Assembly: GCF_036226405.1 (NCBI RefSeq)
Contig: NZ_CP108464.1
Span: forward strand, 3,906,001-3,970,000
Direction of reading: 5' to 3'
Length of the DNA stretch: 64,000 nt
Source of the DNA: Streptomyces sp. NBC_01260
GTDB taxonomy: Bacteria > Actinomycetota > Actinomycetes > Streptomycetales > Streptomycetaceae
Shown here: one piece after another, positions 1 through 9,065 of the stretch
How positions within the stretch are numbered: the stretch's first letter is position 1
Layout: each line of letters opens with the position of its first letter
Translations under genes and position numbers: made by a program
Notes under the pieces: generated by a model
The model's database searches: none
What the model was told of the DNA's origin: nothing
What the model saw: only the letters and a program-made list of their open reading frames with translations

Positions 1-36
1 GACTACCTCGCCGGCACGTACCCCTACCTGGGCTGA
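1..36 (+). CDS. C-terminal tip of a truncated upstream gene
   Basis: The first 36 bases read as an open frame of eleven codons (ending TYPYLG) closed by TGA. The frame enters from the left edge, so this is probably the 3' end of a gene outside the window. It converges on the HD-domain gene and overlaps its 3' end by 13 bases. Eleven residues are too few to name a family. Confidence 0.4.
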   Translation, partial: DYLAGTYPYLG

Positions 37-608
37 GCGACCAATGCCGCTTCCACCCGGCCGACGGCTGCACAGATGTCCGGCTCCGCCCTGCGGATGA
101 ACCGCCCCACGAGGCTGTCCACCCCGTAGCGGCTCACGATCTCCGCCACCCGCTCAGCTGCAGTGGTTCTCTCGCCATCGGGCGTCGTTGTCATGTCGCA
201 GTATACGAGCGCGTCCACAAGTAGCCCCTCATCCAGCAAGGGGAACTCGCGTTCCAGAACCCGCATCAGCCCGCGCTCCTCGGCTTCCAACAGCGCGAAC
301 GAATGGTTCGCTACCAACCGGACCAGCCGCTCATCAGCACCGTGCTCGTCCCGGAGAAACCGCGCCCCGTCGAGCGGGTGGAACCCCGTCTCCGCCAGCC
401 GGGGCGCGTATCCCACGTCGTGCAGCACAGCAGCAGCAATCAACAGCTCCACGTCCGCTGTCAGGGCCGGGCCGAGCCCGGCAGCACGTGCCGCCACGCC
501 CTGCGAATGCGCCCACCGCCGGGGAAGCGCGTCACTGAGCTCCCTTTCGGCTACCTGCGTCGCCCACGTCAGCATCGTTTCGCCCATGGCCCATTCCATG
601 CCCTGCAA
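24..608 (-). CDS. HD-domain phosphohydrolase
   Basis: A 194-residue protein with the metal-binding pattern of the HD superfamily: H34, the H63-D64 doublet in VLHDVGY, H102 in the following helix, and an Asp-rich DALVYCDMTTTPDG segment near residues 131-144. HD proteins of this size usually hydrolyse phosphate esters of nucleotides or dinucleotides in the cytoplasm, but the substrate cannot be read from the sequence. The gene is divergent from the restriction-methylation gene, leaving about 210 bp between them for both promoters. There is no sign of truncation. The family call is firm; the substrate is unknown. Confidence 0.8.
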   Translation of the reverse strand: MQGMEWAMGETMLTWATQVAERELSDALPRRWAHSQGVAARAAGLGPALTADVELLIAAAVLHDVGYAPRLAETGFHPLDGARFLRDEHGADERLVRLVANHSFALLEAEERGLMRVLEREFPLLDEGLLVDALVYCDMTTTPDGERTTAAERVAEIVSRYGVDSLVGRFIRRAEPDICAAVGRVEAALVAQPR

Positions 609-821
609 GAGCCGAAGTCAGTCGTATGCCAGGATTCCGACGGGACAGCCAGCTCCCGCCGCCGTTCCTGTGCAGGGAAAGGGAACTGGACCTGCGGCAA
701 GTAGAAAATACGGATTCGCTCAGCAGGGCTGTGCTGACACCCGCCCCTGCACGACAATGGTCGACTGGACCACACTTTCCCTCGCTGCCCTGTACACCAT
801 GATGCTCTTGGAGCTCTCGCC

Positions 822-3800
822 GTGACGCTCTCCGTCCCCTCTTCGCCCACCGCACTCGAAACCGTGTTTAAGCGTGTCATCGAGCGCAAGGCTGTTCGCG
901 CCGAGGCGACACTGCAGGCTGACATCCGCCAGTTCCTGATGGACGCAGACCTCAACCTCGGCGAGCAGGACCTTCTGATTCCTGTGTTGGAAGCGCAAGT
1001 GGGCGACGGCACCGGGCACCGCATCGATATTGAGATGGGCGCGACCGTCGTCGAGGTCAAGAAGGACATCAGTCGGCCGAAGATCCGCAAGGACGCGATC
1101 GAGCAGCTGGCTAAGTATGTGCGGGCTCGGACGGAGCAGCGCGAGCGGCGGCACGTCGGCATCCTCACCGACGGTGCCGACTGGCGTGCCTATGCGCTGG
1201 TCAACAACGAGCTGAACGAGGTGAACCGTCTCGATGCGCGGGAACGCAACGGCAACGCGCTCACCCTGGTCCGTTGGCTCGAGGGCGTCCTGGCAACGTC
1301 CGAGGGCGCGGCCCCCACTCCAGATGCCATCGCTACCCGCCTTGGAGCGGACAGCGTTGCACACTCCATCGACAAGGCGGTCCTGGCCGCGTTGTACGAG
1401 GAGAACAAGAGTCGGCCGACCGTCCAGCTGAAGCGCGATCTGTGGGCACGTCTGCTACGTGATGCACTGGGTGCCCAGTTCGAGGACAGCGATGATCTGT
1501 TCATCGAACACACGCTCTTGGTGAACACGGCCTCAATCATCGCCCACGCGGTGATGGGCATCGATGTGAAGGACACCTCACCCGCCTCGCTGGTCTACGG
1601 TCAGCTCTTCGCACGGGCGAGGATCTCAGGTGTGGTCGAATCGGACTTCTTCGGCTGGCCCCTGGAAACCGAGGGCGGCGAGGGCTTCGTCCAAGATCTG
1701 GCCCGCCGCCTCGCCGGTTTCGACTGGTCGAAGGTCGAACACGACGTACTGAAAGTTCTGTACGAGTCGGTGATCGCCCCGGAGACCCGTAAGAAGCAGG
1801 GGGAGTACTACACGCCGGACTGGTTGGCCGAAGCCACGGTAGCCGAAGCTGTTTCCGATCCACTGCATCAGCGGATCATGGACCCGTCATGCGGCTCCGG
1901 CACATTCCTCTTCCACGGCGTCCGACGTTACCTGGCTGCCGCGCAAGACGCTGGACGGCCATTGCGCGAAGCATTGGACGGCCTGCACGACCATGTAGCC
2001 GGCATCGACCTACACCCTGTCGCTGTGGCACTGGCCCGCGTAACCTACCTTCTCGCTATCGGCCGCGACACGCTCACCTCTGAGGAACGCGGTCCCATAA
2101 GCGTCCCTGTCTACCTGGGCGACAGTATCCAGTGGGGGCGGCGCACTGACCTCATCGACCACGGCCACCTCGTCATTCAGACCGGCACGGGAAACCAGCT
2201 CTTCACCAACGAACTTCGCTTCTCCGAAGCCTTGCTGAAGGATGCCAGTCGCTTCGACGCGATCGTCAACGAACTTGCCGACAAGGCGGCCGACCCGCAC
2301 CGAACTAAGCGAAAGGTGCCTTCACTCGGTGCTGTCTTCAACCGGCATGGAGTCACAGACAGTGACGATCGTGACGAACTGACGGAGAACTTCCGCGTCC
2401 TTTGCGACCTGGTCGACGATGGCCGCAACCACATCTGGTCCTACTACGTTCGCAACCTGGCCCGCCCCATGTGGCTGTCGCGCGCTGAAAACCGCGTAGA
2501 CGTCCTCATCGGCAACCCACCCTGGCTCTCCTATCGGCACATGTCGGCCGACATGCAGAAGACCTTCAAAGACATGATGCAGGCCCGTGGCCTGTGGAGC
2601 GGCTTCGAGGTCGCCACCCACCAGGACCTGTCCGGTCTGTTCATCGCCCGGACCGTGCAGCAGTATCTTCGCGCAGACGGGGCGTTCGCCTTCGTCGTCC
2701 CCAACCCGGTCCTGGACCGACCGTACTGGGCTGGCTTCCGCAGCGGGGAATGGGCGGACCCCGACCATCCCGTCAAGGTCAACTTCACTGGTTCCTGGGA
2801 CCTGCGCCGACTTCGCCCACACTTCTTTCCCCGTGCCGCTGCCGTAGTCTTCGGCCGCCGGCGCCCCCTTGCCATCGGACAACAGGGCAACAGTGCCGTC
2901 GCACTGCCAAAGCAGACCGAGATCTGGACCGGGAAGATCGCCAAGAGCGCAGCTCGCTGGGAACACGCCAAGGGCTGGATCACCCGAAAGGCGGGCGATC
3001 TCCGCTACCCCAAGGAAGGGTTGATCAGCTCGCCCTACCGGGATCGGTTCGGGCAAGGGGCTACCGTTGTCCCGAAGGTCCTCTTCTTCGTCAAGGAGCA
3101 GGCTGCCAATTCTCTCGGCCTCGGCGGCGGCCGAGTGTCAGTCCGCTCCCAGCGCAGCACTCTGGAGAAGAAGCCTTGGAAGGAACTCCCCGACCGGGAA
3201 GGATCGGTCGAGAAGCAGTTCGTCCGGCCCGTTCTGCTCGGCGAGCACGTCGTCCCCTACCGGGTTATGGGCGCCGATAAGGTCGTCCTGCCCATCGAGG
3301 GGACGAATACCCTCATGGACGGCGAACACGACCACCTCGACCGATATCCAGACCTGGCGATCTGGTGGCGTGACGCCGAACGACTCTGGGATGACAACCG
3401 CTCCAGCGAACGGCTTTCTCTGACCGAACAGCTCAACTTCCGGAAAAAACTGACTGAACAGCTCCCCGGAGCGCCCCTGCGTGTGGTGTACGGCGCATCC
3501 GGAATGCACGTCTCTGCCGCCCTGGTGGACGATCCGAACGCGATTATTGAGCACGTCCTGTACTGGGCTGCGGTTGCCACACGGCAGGAGGGCATGTACC
3601 TCCTTGCGCTCCTCAACGCTCCACGCCTCACGGAAGCCGTCCGCCCGCTGATGTCCTACGGCAAGGACGAGCGGCACATCGACAAGGCCGTGTGGGAACT
3701 GCCCATCCCCGACTTCGACCCATCCGACCCCAAGCACGTACGGATTGCCGAGCTGGGGGAAGCGGAAGCGGGGCGGATCGCTGAGCTGCAGTTCGACAGG

Positions 3801-3902
3801 GAAAGCAGCTACATCAAGATCCGTCGCACCCTGCGGGACTTCCTTCTCTCCTCCCCCGACGCCGAGGAACTGGATCAACTGGTGACCGAACTGCTCGGCT
3901 GA
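822..3902 (+). CDS. One-polypeptide restriction-modification enzyme (type IIG-like, N6-adenine methylase)
   Basis: A 1026-residue protein that appears to combine cleavage and methylation of DNA. Residues about 60-100 hold a PD-(D/E)xK nuclease pattern: D69 in HRIDIE, then E78-V-K80, then a QLAKY helix. The methylase core follows, with a KKQGEYYTP approach segment, SAM-binding motif I DPSCGSGTF (354-362) and catalytic motif IV NPPW (565-568), which is typical of N6-adenine methyltransferases. The remaining 450 residues would contain target recognition. No separate R or S subunit is nearby. The start is a GTG with GGAG eight bases upstream. Two co-directional genes follow (HEPN, PIN). A BREX PglX-type methylase is an alternative, but PglX lacks the N-terminal nuclease motif seen here and no other BREX gene is present. 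Confidence 0.85.
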   Translation: MTLSVPSSPTALETVFKRVIERKAVRAEATLQADIRQFLMDADLNLGEQDLLIPVLEAQVGDGTGHRIDIEMGATVVEVKKDISRPKIRKDAIEQLAKYVRARTEQRERRHVGILTDGADWRAYALVNNELNEVNRLDARERNGNALTLVRWLEGVLATSEGAAPTPDAIATRLGADSVAHSIDKAVLAALYEENKSRPTVQLKRDLWARLLRDALGAQFEDSDDLFIEHTLLVNTASIIAHAVMGIDVKDTSPASLVYGQLFARARISGVVESDFFGWPLETEGGEGFVQDLARRLAGFDWSKVEHDVLKVLYESVIAPETRKKQGEYYTPDWLAEATVAEAVSDPLHQRIMDPSCGSGTFLFHGVRRYLAAAQDAGRPLREALDGLHDHVAGIDLHPVAVALARVTYLLAIGRDTLTSEERGPISVPVYLGDSIQWGRRTDLIDHGHLVIQTGTGNQLFTNELRFSEALLKDASRFDAIVNELADKAADPHRTKRKVPSLGAVFNRHGVTDSDDRDELTENFRVLCDLVDDGRNHIWSYYVRNLARPMWLSRAENRVDVLIGNPPWLSYRHMSADMQKTFKDMMQARGLWSGFEVATHQDLSGLFIARTVQQYLRADGAFAFVVPNPVLDRPYWAGFRSGEWADPDHPVKVNFTGSWDLRRLRPHFFPRAAAVVFGRRRPLAIGQQGNSAVALPKQTEIWTGKIAKSAARWEHAKGWITRKAGDLRYPKEGLISSPYRDRFGQGATVVPKVLFFVKEQAANSLGLGGGRVSVRSQRSTLEKKPWKELPDREGSVEKQFVRPVLLGEHVVPYRVMGADKVVLPIEGTNTLMDGEHDHLDRYPDLAIWWRDAERLWDDNRSSERLSLTEQLNFRKKLTEQLPGAPLRVVYGASGMHVSAALVDDPNAIIEHVLYWAAVATRQEGMYLLALLNAPRLTEAVRPLMSYGKDERHIDKAVWELPIPDFDPSDPKHVRIAELGEAEAGRIAELQFDRESSYIKIRRTLRDFLLSSPDAEELDQLVTELLG

Positions 3903-4110
3903 GATGCTCCCCGTACTCCAGACGTTCCGTTGCCTTCCCCGGCAGGACCGTGGGTCTTCAGCTGCCCTATCTCAAAAGTGGGGACCAACGAGGCAGCTGC
4001 GAAGACGAGTTGAGACTTCGAACCTCTCTCTCAACAGCGATGGGTCGCACCGGGCCGCGCGGACCTAGGATCCGAGGTCCCGCTACACCGCACTCCCCGA
4101 AGGACTCCGC

Positions 4111-4929
4111 GTGGCACGCCTGCTGCACCCTCTCCAGCCCCCACTGGACAAGATGACCGACTATCTCCGGGACGCGCAGCTCATCCACCGGGCGACCCAG
4201 GAACGCCTCACCCGGAAGACCACCGAGCGCCAGGCACAGGGCAAAGGGGGCAACGGCCAGCCCGGAGCGGAGCACTCCGCTCTGAACCGGGCCGTGGTCG
4301 TCGCGGCCGTCGGCGCACTCGAAGCCTTCACCGAAGACCTCGCCATAACAGCTCAGGAGCACTATCCGTCGGCTAAACCTCCGCGGAAGGAGTGGTACAC
4401 CGTCGCCGGCCCCAACGGCATGGTCCAGACTCCCAGCCCCACCAACCTGCGGAAACTGTTCTGGACCTTCTTCCGGTATGACCCGATGGCCGCCTGGGAC
4501 TGGCAAGTTCGGGTATCAGAGAGCGAGACCGGGGGGACCAACACTTGGCCCAGCGGCACCGCGCAACTGGCTGGGGCAGACGCGTTCACGTTCTTGGACA
4601 CGATGGTCAAAGTCCGCCATGGTTTCGCCCACCAGGACAAGGGACAACTCAAGGTCCACAGCCCTGGGATCGCAGGCCAAACCACAGGCGGCAAGATCTC
4701 CATCCACGCACACCACGCGACCAACGCCGTAAGTGTGCTCCTCCAGTACGCGGTGCTCACCACGGTTGGCCTGGCCAGAGAGCTCGGCTGCACCAACAAC
4801 TGCTGCACCCGCCAGTTCCGCTGGAGTACGGCCATGAGCCAGGCGGGCTGGGCGCCCCACCTCGTCGGGACACCTGCGAGCATCCTGGTGAGGGGGACCT
4901 GGAGGAACCCTCCCCCGGTCCTCCAGTAG
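4111..4929 (+). CDS. HEPN-domain protein, putative RNase (RiboL-PSP-HEPN-like)
   Basis: A 272-residue protein that is helical in its first two thirds. It carries the HEPN ribonuclease signature RX4H as R169-HGFA-H174, preceded by a helix typical of the RiboL-PSP-HEPN group (LNRAVVVAAVGALEAFTEDL). HEPN proteins with this motif cleave RNA and often act as toxins or abortive-infection effectors. The C-terminal tail (after about residue 235) is Cys/Trp/Pro-rich and has no assignment. The start is GTG at 4111 with AAGGA upstream. The gene lies about 200 bp after the restriction-methylation gene on the same strand, which suggests an accessory defence role. The motif is visible; the function is inferred. 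Confidence 0.65.
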   Translation: MARLLHPLQPPLDKMTDYLRDAQLIHRATQERLTRKTTERQAQGKGGNGQPGAEHSALNRAVVVAAVGALEAFTEDLAITAQEHYPSAKPPRKEWYTVAGPNGMVQTPSPTNLRKLFWTFFRYDPMAAWDWQVRVSESETGGTNTWPSGTAQLAGADAFTFLDTMVKVRHGFAHQDKGQLKVHSPGIAGQTTGGKISIHAHHATNAVSVLLQYAVLTTVGLARELGCTNNCCTRQFRWSTAMSQAGWAPHLVGTPASILVRGTWRNPPPVLQ

Positions 4930-5027
4930 CCGCGCTGCAGAGCGCCGCTCTCCGGAGGGGCGGTGCCGCCCGCGCACAGGACCGAAATCCCGCACCGGCC
5001 GGTCAACACCCCCACTAAGATGCGCAG

Positions 5028-6041
5028 ATGAACGACCTGCCGCCGCCCGTGCGGCGCACTCTGTACCAGCGCGGGCCGCTACGCCGCGCGCTACTGGACA
5101 CGTCTGTGCTGACCTCGGACATCATCGCTGCCACCCGGCGGCGGGACCCGTCGTCGTTCGTCGCCGGGGCGCGGGCGGGGACGGTGCGGTGCCTGATCCC
5201 TATTCACGTGTGGGAGGAAGTACCGCGAGTTCTGGCCGACCGACACCGGGAGGGCGGCCGGTTCGACCTGGGGCGGGCGCTGGAGCTGTGGCACTCCCGG
5301 TACGCACCTGTCCTGTACGTCGTGGACGCCGCTGGTCTACCAATGACCCCTCAAGCTCAGGTCCTCGCGGGACGAGACGCCTCCGATGTCCCGATGCTGC
5401 TGCTGGCAGGGGTGATCGCCCCGGTGGTCGTCATCGGGACCGACTCGGACCTGGTCGACAGCGGGCTCGCGGACGCTGACTACGTTGCCCTCCGCGCGGC
5501 TCTGGGGCACGTGGGGGTGACGGAAGGACGGATGGCCGACCTGGAACGGCAGGCCAGTATCGCGGCGAACATGACCGGCTACCTGGCCAAAGCTGCGGTG
5601 GCCCAGCTCAGCGAGCGGAAGCAGCTGGCGTTGGTCGTGGCGAGCGGGGCCCTGGTCGGGGCGCTGTACTGGGACTCGCGAAAGAGGAAGCGCCCGAAAG
5701 TCCCAGTACAGCGGACGCCGGTGCTCCCCATGGTGCTTGAGCATGCCTCCACGCGGCTGGCCGCACATGCCGCGCGGCACACTCTCGGTGAGAACCGGTG
5801 GTGTAAGGCAGAGCTGGGTACGCCCGGCGACACGCTTCTACACAAGGTCGCCCGGACAGTTACCGAGTGCCGGGAGCCCCAGACCCGCACGGCGATCGTG
5901 CAGCGCCTGAGCGAGGCCGTCCCCGGCTCCAACCACAAGGAACAGATGGCCGCCGTCCTGGATGTGCTGGACACCCACCCGATGTTCGTGGACGCCACGG
6001 GCCGGGGGCACTGGCAGGTCGGCCGCCTCGGCGGCCCGTGA
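5028..6041 (+). CDS. PIN-domain protein, putative RNase with C-terminal extension
   Basis: A 337-residue protein with a complete set of PIN acidic residues in the expected order: D24 in LLDTSVL, E64 in VWEEVP, D117/D120 in GRDASDVPML, and D139/D141 in GTDSD. PIN domains are metal-dependent ribonucleases. A hydrophobic stretch at about 204-221 (LALVVASGALVGALYW) could be a membrane segment or a buried helix. The last 100 residues look like a separate helical domain, possibly winged-helix. The gene follows the HEPN gene by about 100 bp. It is much longer than a VapC toxin and no small antitoxin gene precedes it. It may form a defence set with the two upstream genes. Confidence 0.65.
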   Translation: MNDLPPPVRRTLYQRGPLRRALLDTSVLTSDIIAATRRRDPSSFVAGARAGTVRCLIPIHVWEEVPRVLADRHREGGRFDLGRALELWHSRYAPVLYVVDAAGLPMTPQAQVLAGRDASDVPMLLLAGVIAPVVVIGTDSDLVDSGLADADYVALRAALGHVGVTEGRMADLERQASIAANMTGYLAKAAVAQLSERKQLALVVASGALVGALYWDSRKRKRPKVPVQRTPVLPMVLEHASTRLAAHAARHTLGENRWCKAELGTPGDTLLHKVARTVTECREPQTRTAIVQRLSEAVPGSNHKEQMAAVLDVLDTHPMFVDATGRGHWQVGRLGGP

Positions 6042-6089
6042 CACCCGGTGACTCCCGGGGGACTGCGCCCTCCCTGCAGGACGCCTGCT

Positions 6090-6260
6090 ACGGAGCGGGG
6101 GACGCGGACGACACTGGGCTCGCATGTCTCCACGTACACCGCGAGGGTATCGACCTCTGTCTGGTCCCCCACGGAGCTGGGGGCCGTCCACTCACCCACG
6201 TACCGGCAGTACGCCTCGTGCAGCGGCGGCATCCACTCGACAGGGTCCTGGCCGGTCTCA
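6090..6260 (-). pseudogene. Fragment resembling the C-terminus of an HNH (GmrSD/DUF1524-like) exported protein
   Basis: In one reverse frame the residues DPVEWMPPLHEAYCRYVG and then VDTLAVYVETC resemble, from memory, the C-terminal segment of Streptomyces HNH-family proteins (W-x-P ... C-x-Y ... EW ... C). The middle is disturbed by a short frame change and there is no HNH core or start codon upstream. It is best read as a decayed remnant. The resemblance is short, so confidence is low. Confidence 0.35.
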
Positions 6261-6264
6261 GGCC

Positions 6265-6324
6265 GGCCTGACGTGCAAGATCCCCCTCGCCAGCGAAGGC
6301 GGCTGCCGCCCACTGGCCCTCCTT
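6265..6324 (+). pseudogene. Fragment of an IS5-family transposase
   Basis: Twenty codons read LTCKIPLASEGGCRPLAL. This matches the conserved GGFTTKIHLVAEGRCRPLAF stretch of the intact IS5-family transposase at about 13777-13830. Nothing else of the element is recognisable and no terminal repeats were found, so this is a relic of an older insertion. The surrounding 6325-6640 holds no gene I can support. Confidence 0.5.
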
Positions 6325-6647
6325 CGCGTACGGCAGCCCCGTTCCTCAAGGCCGTGGCGGAAGGGGGTTCTGACGCCGTAGCCCGCATCCGCGCCCACGA
6401 CCGAGGCGGTCAGTACCCAACCGGTCACGTTGTCCAGCAGCCCGAGCGCGAGCCGCTACTTCTCCTGATGGACGATGTCGTCGGAGATGCTGGCCCGGCG
6501 GCAGCGGACTGGCTCGTCAAACCAGCGGAGCCATGGTTGCATTTTGGGTTGCATTCACTGATGTACAGCACTGTTCGGGGAGCCCGCCGCAGCAGACTCC
6601 ACCGCAGGTCAGAACACCGGCGCACACCGTCGAACCTCCAGGCGAAC

Positions 6648-6740
6648 ATTTGGAAAGCGTGTTGGGGGCAACCCCTCACGAGTTCGAATCTCGTATCCTC
6701 CGCCATTGCTCTCACCGGGCAATACGTCGAAGGCCCCCGC
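6648..6740 (+). repeat. tRNA-Ser 3'-end copy A (probable attachment site of an integrative element)
   Basis: This segment runs from the anticodon-arm 3' side (TTGGAAAGCG), through the variable arm and an intact T-arm (GAGTTCGAATCTC), to the acceptor end TCCTCCGCCA, and on into a terminator. The sequence just before it does not form the 5' half of a tRNA, so this is a detached 3' end, as left by elements that integrate into tRNA genes. A second, more decayed copy (about 89 percent identical by eye) lies at 13138-13230 in the same orientation. Confidence 0.7.
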
Positions 6741-6762
6741 AGTTCGCTGCGGGGGCCTTCGA
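6727..6762 (+). terminator. Rho-independent-type hairpin after tRNA-Ser fragment
   Basis: A near-perfect stem, TCGAAGGCCCCCGCA with its complement, around a TTCG loop. It is the natural terminator of the tRNA-Ser gene, retained with the detached 3' end. In copy B the equivalent hairpin is broken and an IS5 element sits next to it. Confidence 0.75.
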
Positions 6763-6765
6763 CGT

Positions 6766-6802
6766 TGGTGGTCTCAGTCTCGGTCTCAGCCATTTCCGAC
6801 AT
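6766..6802 (-). repeat. Integrase 3'-tail remnant (GTCTCAGTCTCGGTCTCAG)
   Basis: Directly after the terminator comes a GTCTCxGT repeat that encodes a Thr-Glu alternation (TETET) on the reverse strand. Three related copies occur at 11019, 13004 and 32241. The copy at 11019 is attached to a recognisable tyrosine-integrase C-terminus, so this one is probably the last codons of a lost integrase that lay against the attachment site. Confidence 0.45.
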
Positions 6803-6916
6803 TCAAGACATTTCGCCCATGCGGCGAACGCGCCCCCTGCCGACAATCAGTGGTCACGCAACGACGTGCGGCCCGGCCTCGGCCAGAGGGGCCCCGAAGC
6901 GGCTCTCCTCGTGCCA

Positions 6917-8248
6917 TCAGGCCAGCGGGTAGCCCAGGGCCAGGGCGGCCTTGCGGAACGCCGGCAGACGGTCGGGGGAGACCGCAAGGTGGCGCTCGCC
7001 GATTCGGGTACACAGCACGCGCAGGCGGCGGTCGCTGACGATGAGGGCTGCCAGTGTCTCGTCCGCGCATTCGATGAGATGGGTCTGACCTGCATCGCGG
7101 AGTCGGCCGGTGCGACGGCCAGTGTCATCGAGCAGGGTGGTGACGGTCTGGGGCACGGGGTGCGAGGCGGCCTGGTCCAGGTAGCCACGGAGCTCGTCGA
7201 GGGTGTGCCCGCGGTCGAGGGCGTGCAGAAGAGAAGCGGTGGTGAGCGTCCAGACCTGTTCGGTTTTCCGGTCGGAGAAGGCGTCCAGGAGAAGTGTGTC
7301 GGCGGAGGGCAGCCCGTCGAAGGCGACGATGTCGAAGTTCGCCAGGATGGTGACGCTGCCCGTCGGGACGGCCGAGCCGGGGTCTTGGGCAGGGGCGTAG
7401 TCGCCCGTGAGGCCGGCGGCGTGGGCGCCCAGGGGATTGAGGCGGAGTGCGGACAGGCCGTCGTAGCGGCAGAGCTGGTCGAGGTAGTCGCCACCCCAGT
7501 TGTCCCGGTAGTCATCGCGGGCGCCCGCCGGGGGGACGTACTCGATGTCGATGAGGCCGAGCGTGGCGGCGTACTCGAAGAGCACCGCCAGGGTGTACCG
7601 GCCCTGGAGGAGGGACCAGCCGTGGTGGCCGTCGTAGCCGAGGCTGCCGTATTGCGGATCCTCCAGGTACAGCTTCCACAGTGCGCGTTCACTGCGGTGG
7701 ACGACTGGATCCAGTCCGGCCGCGCGCATGTCTGTGAACAGGCCGTCGATGGACATCCACGCGCCCGGGGTGAGGCCGGCCAGCGCTTGGCCGACGAGCT
7801 TGCGGCGCGGTTTGGCGGCGCTCAGGACGTTCGCCGAGCGCTGACCCTTGATCTCCTCGACGCGGGAAAACTCGTCCAGGAGGCTGTTGTTCAGCCAGCG
7901 TTGCCACAGCTGAGGAATGGTCAGGTGCGGTGGCCGGGTCAGCGCGGCCCGTCCGCGCGTGGTCAGCACCAGCCGACCGCCGGTGAGCTGGGCGAGGCCG
8001 CCTGCCTGGAGCAGCATCGGCCAGGCGAAGGCCGCGATGGCCTCGTGCGGATAGAAGTCGCCGCCGTCCAGGACGTCGGCGACCGCCGAGACGGTGGCGG
8101 TGCTGGGGCGGCGGGTCTTTTCGCTGCACCGCAGCTTCTGCGTCATACACAGGCGCAGCACCGTCAGCAGGTTGACCTGCGCCTCGTGCTCGGTGTGCCG
8201 GACCCGTGGAGCGCCGCTGGGCTCCTTTTGCTGTTCGCCCGGTATCAC
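6917..8248 (-). CDS. Helicase-associated (XPB/Ssl2-like) domain protein
   Basis: A 443-residue protein. The middle (about 280-400: VTILANFDIVAF, then a Leu-rich region and LLHALDRGHTLDEL) and the C-terminus (LIVSDRRLRVLCTRIGERHLA) match the arrangement of the helicase-associated domain of XPB/Ssl2-like actinobacterial proteins. The N-terminal half looks like one or two winged-helix units. No Walker A or B motif is present, so it is not itself a helicase. It is shorter than the roughly 700-residue chromosomal relatives I recall, so a truncated or divergent form is possible. The start is GTG with GGGGAG upstream, 39 bp after the HTH gene on the same strand, suggesting one transcript. Confidence 0.6.
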   Translation of the reverse strand: MIPGEQQKEPSGAPRVRHTEHEAQVNLLTVLRLCMTQKLRCSEKTRRPSTATVSAVADVLDGGDFYPHEAIAAFAWPMLLQAGGLAQLTGGRLVLTTRGRAALTRPPHLTIPQLWQRWLNNSLLDEFSRVEEIKGQRSANVLSAAKPRRKLVGQALAGLTPGAWMSIDGLFTDMRAAGLDPVVHRSERALWKLYLEDPQYGSLGYDGHHGWSLLQGRYTLAVLFEYAATLGLIDIEYVPPAGARDDYRDNWGGDYLDQLCRYDGLSALRLNPLGAHAAGLTGDYAPAQDPGSAVPTGSVTILANFDIVAFDGLPSADTLLLDAFSDRKTEQVWTLTTASLLHALDRGHTLDELRGYLDQAASHPVPQTVTTLLDDTGRRTGRLRDAGQTHLIECADETLAALIVSDRRLRVLCTRIGERHLAVSPDRLPAFRKAALALGYPLA

Positions 8249-8287
8249 TGCTCGTGCTCCCCGCTTCGTGCCGCTCGCGTCCCGTTC

Positions 8288-9016
8288 CTACAGATGGGCA
8301 ACGTAGTCGTAGTTGTCCGGACCGCAGGTGCGCTCGAGGGTCTGGACCATCTTGCGCGGGTTGTCGTAGGGGCCGGAGAGGTAGAACGGCTTGCCGTCCC
8401 TGCCGAAGCCGATGACGGGCCGGTCGCCGGTCGGGGCACCCAGGTGCACTGCTGCGTCCGCGAAGCCGCCCGCGGGCTCGAAGCCAAGACCGCGGGCGTA
8501 GGCGACCGCATCGTGCACGATCGTCTGCGCCTGCTCCACGCCGATCGGCAGCGGCCGATGATCGAAGGCCGAGTAGTACACCGGTACGTAGGTGGTCAGG
8601 GATCCGGACCCCATCACCTCGGGGTCGGTGACGTTCTTGACTCCCAGGCAGTAGACGTCCACCAGGAACCCGGTGACTGTCACCCTGCTGGCACGTTCCT
8701 GGCGGGCCAGGAGAATCTGGGCGAAGCCGCCCGTGCCCGGGTCCGGCTCCTGGCCGAGAGGGTCGGCCGCCGCCCAGTCCGGGGCTTTGGCCATGTCCAG
8801 TCCCGCGCTCCAGCCCGCGTTGACCCAGCAGCCCACCACCGGCCGCTCATCCGGCGCGATGTTCCCCAGTGCCGCCTCGGCAACCCGTCTGACCAGCGCG
8901 GTCGCCTGAGCCGGGCGTAGCCCCAGCGCCTTCGCGATCTGCTTCGGCGCGCTGCCGCGCTCCCTCATCTCCCGGACCCGGGCCAGCAGTTCCTCGTCGC
9001 GTGTTGTCACCGTCAC
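8288..9016 (-). CDS. Helix-turn-helix protein of unknown function
   Basis: A 242-residue protein. Residues 5-45 form a resolvase-like helix-turn-helix (RVREMRERGSAPKQIAKAL). The rest is a compact alpha/beta domain (WVNAGWS, VTVTGFLVDVYCLGVKN, then DRPVIGFGRDGKPFYLSGPY) that I recognise only as a recurring actinobacterial hypothetical family. The start is set at GTG 9016 because GGAGG lies nine bases upstream; the open frame extends further but without codon support. It is transcribed divergently from the pRiA4b-like pseudogene and upstream of the helicase-associated gene. A DNA-binding role is inferred from the HTH. Confidence 0.55.
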   Translation of the reverse strand: MTVTTRDEELLARVREMRERGSAPKQIAKALGLRPAQATALVRRVAEAALGNIAPDERPVVGCWVNAGWSAGLDMAKAPDWAAADPLGQEPDPGTGGFAQILLARQERASRVTVTGFLVDVYCLGVKNVTDPEVMGSGSLTTYVPVYYSAFDHRPLPIGVEQAQTIVHDAVAYARGLGFEPAGGFADAAVHLGAPTGDRPVIGFGRDGKPFYLSGPYDNPRKMVQTLERTCGPDNYDYVAHL

Positions 9017-9065
9017 AGTCTGGCACCTCCGTGTCGCCCCATGCGAAGCACAGGGTGCGCCGGCG

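Noticed and set aside
4111..6041. HEPN and PIN genes considered as a toxin-antitoxin pair of the HEPN/MNT or VapBC kind
   Set aside because: Neither neighbour is a nucleotidyltransferase or a small DNA-binding antitoxin; both carry catalytic RNase motifs, so a simple toxin-antitoxin reading does not fit.
6533..8920. 795-codon forward frame from the tRNA-Ser fragment through the helicase-associated gene
   Set aside because: Contains the tRNA fragment and terminator as codons, and mirrors a reverse gene with recognisable domains.
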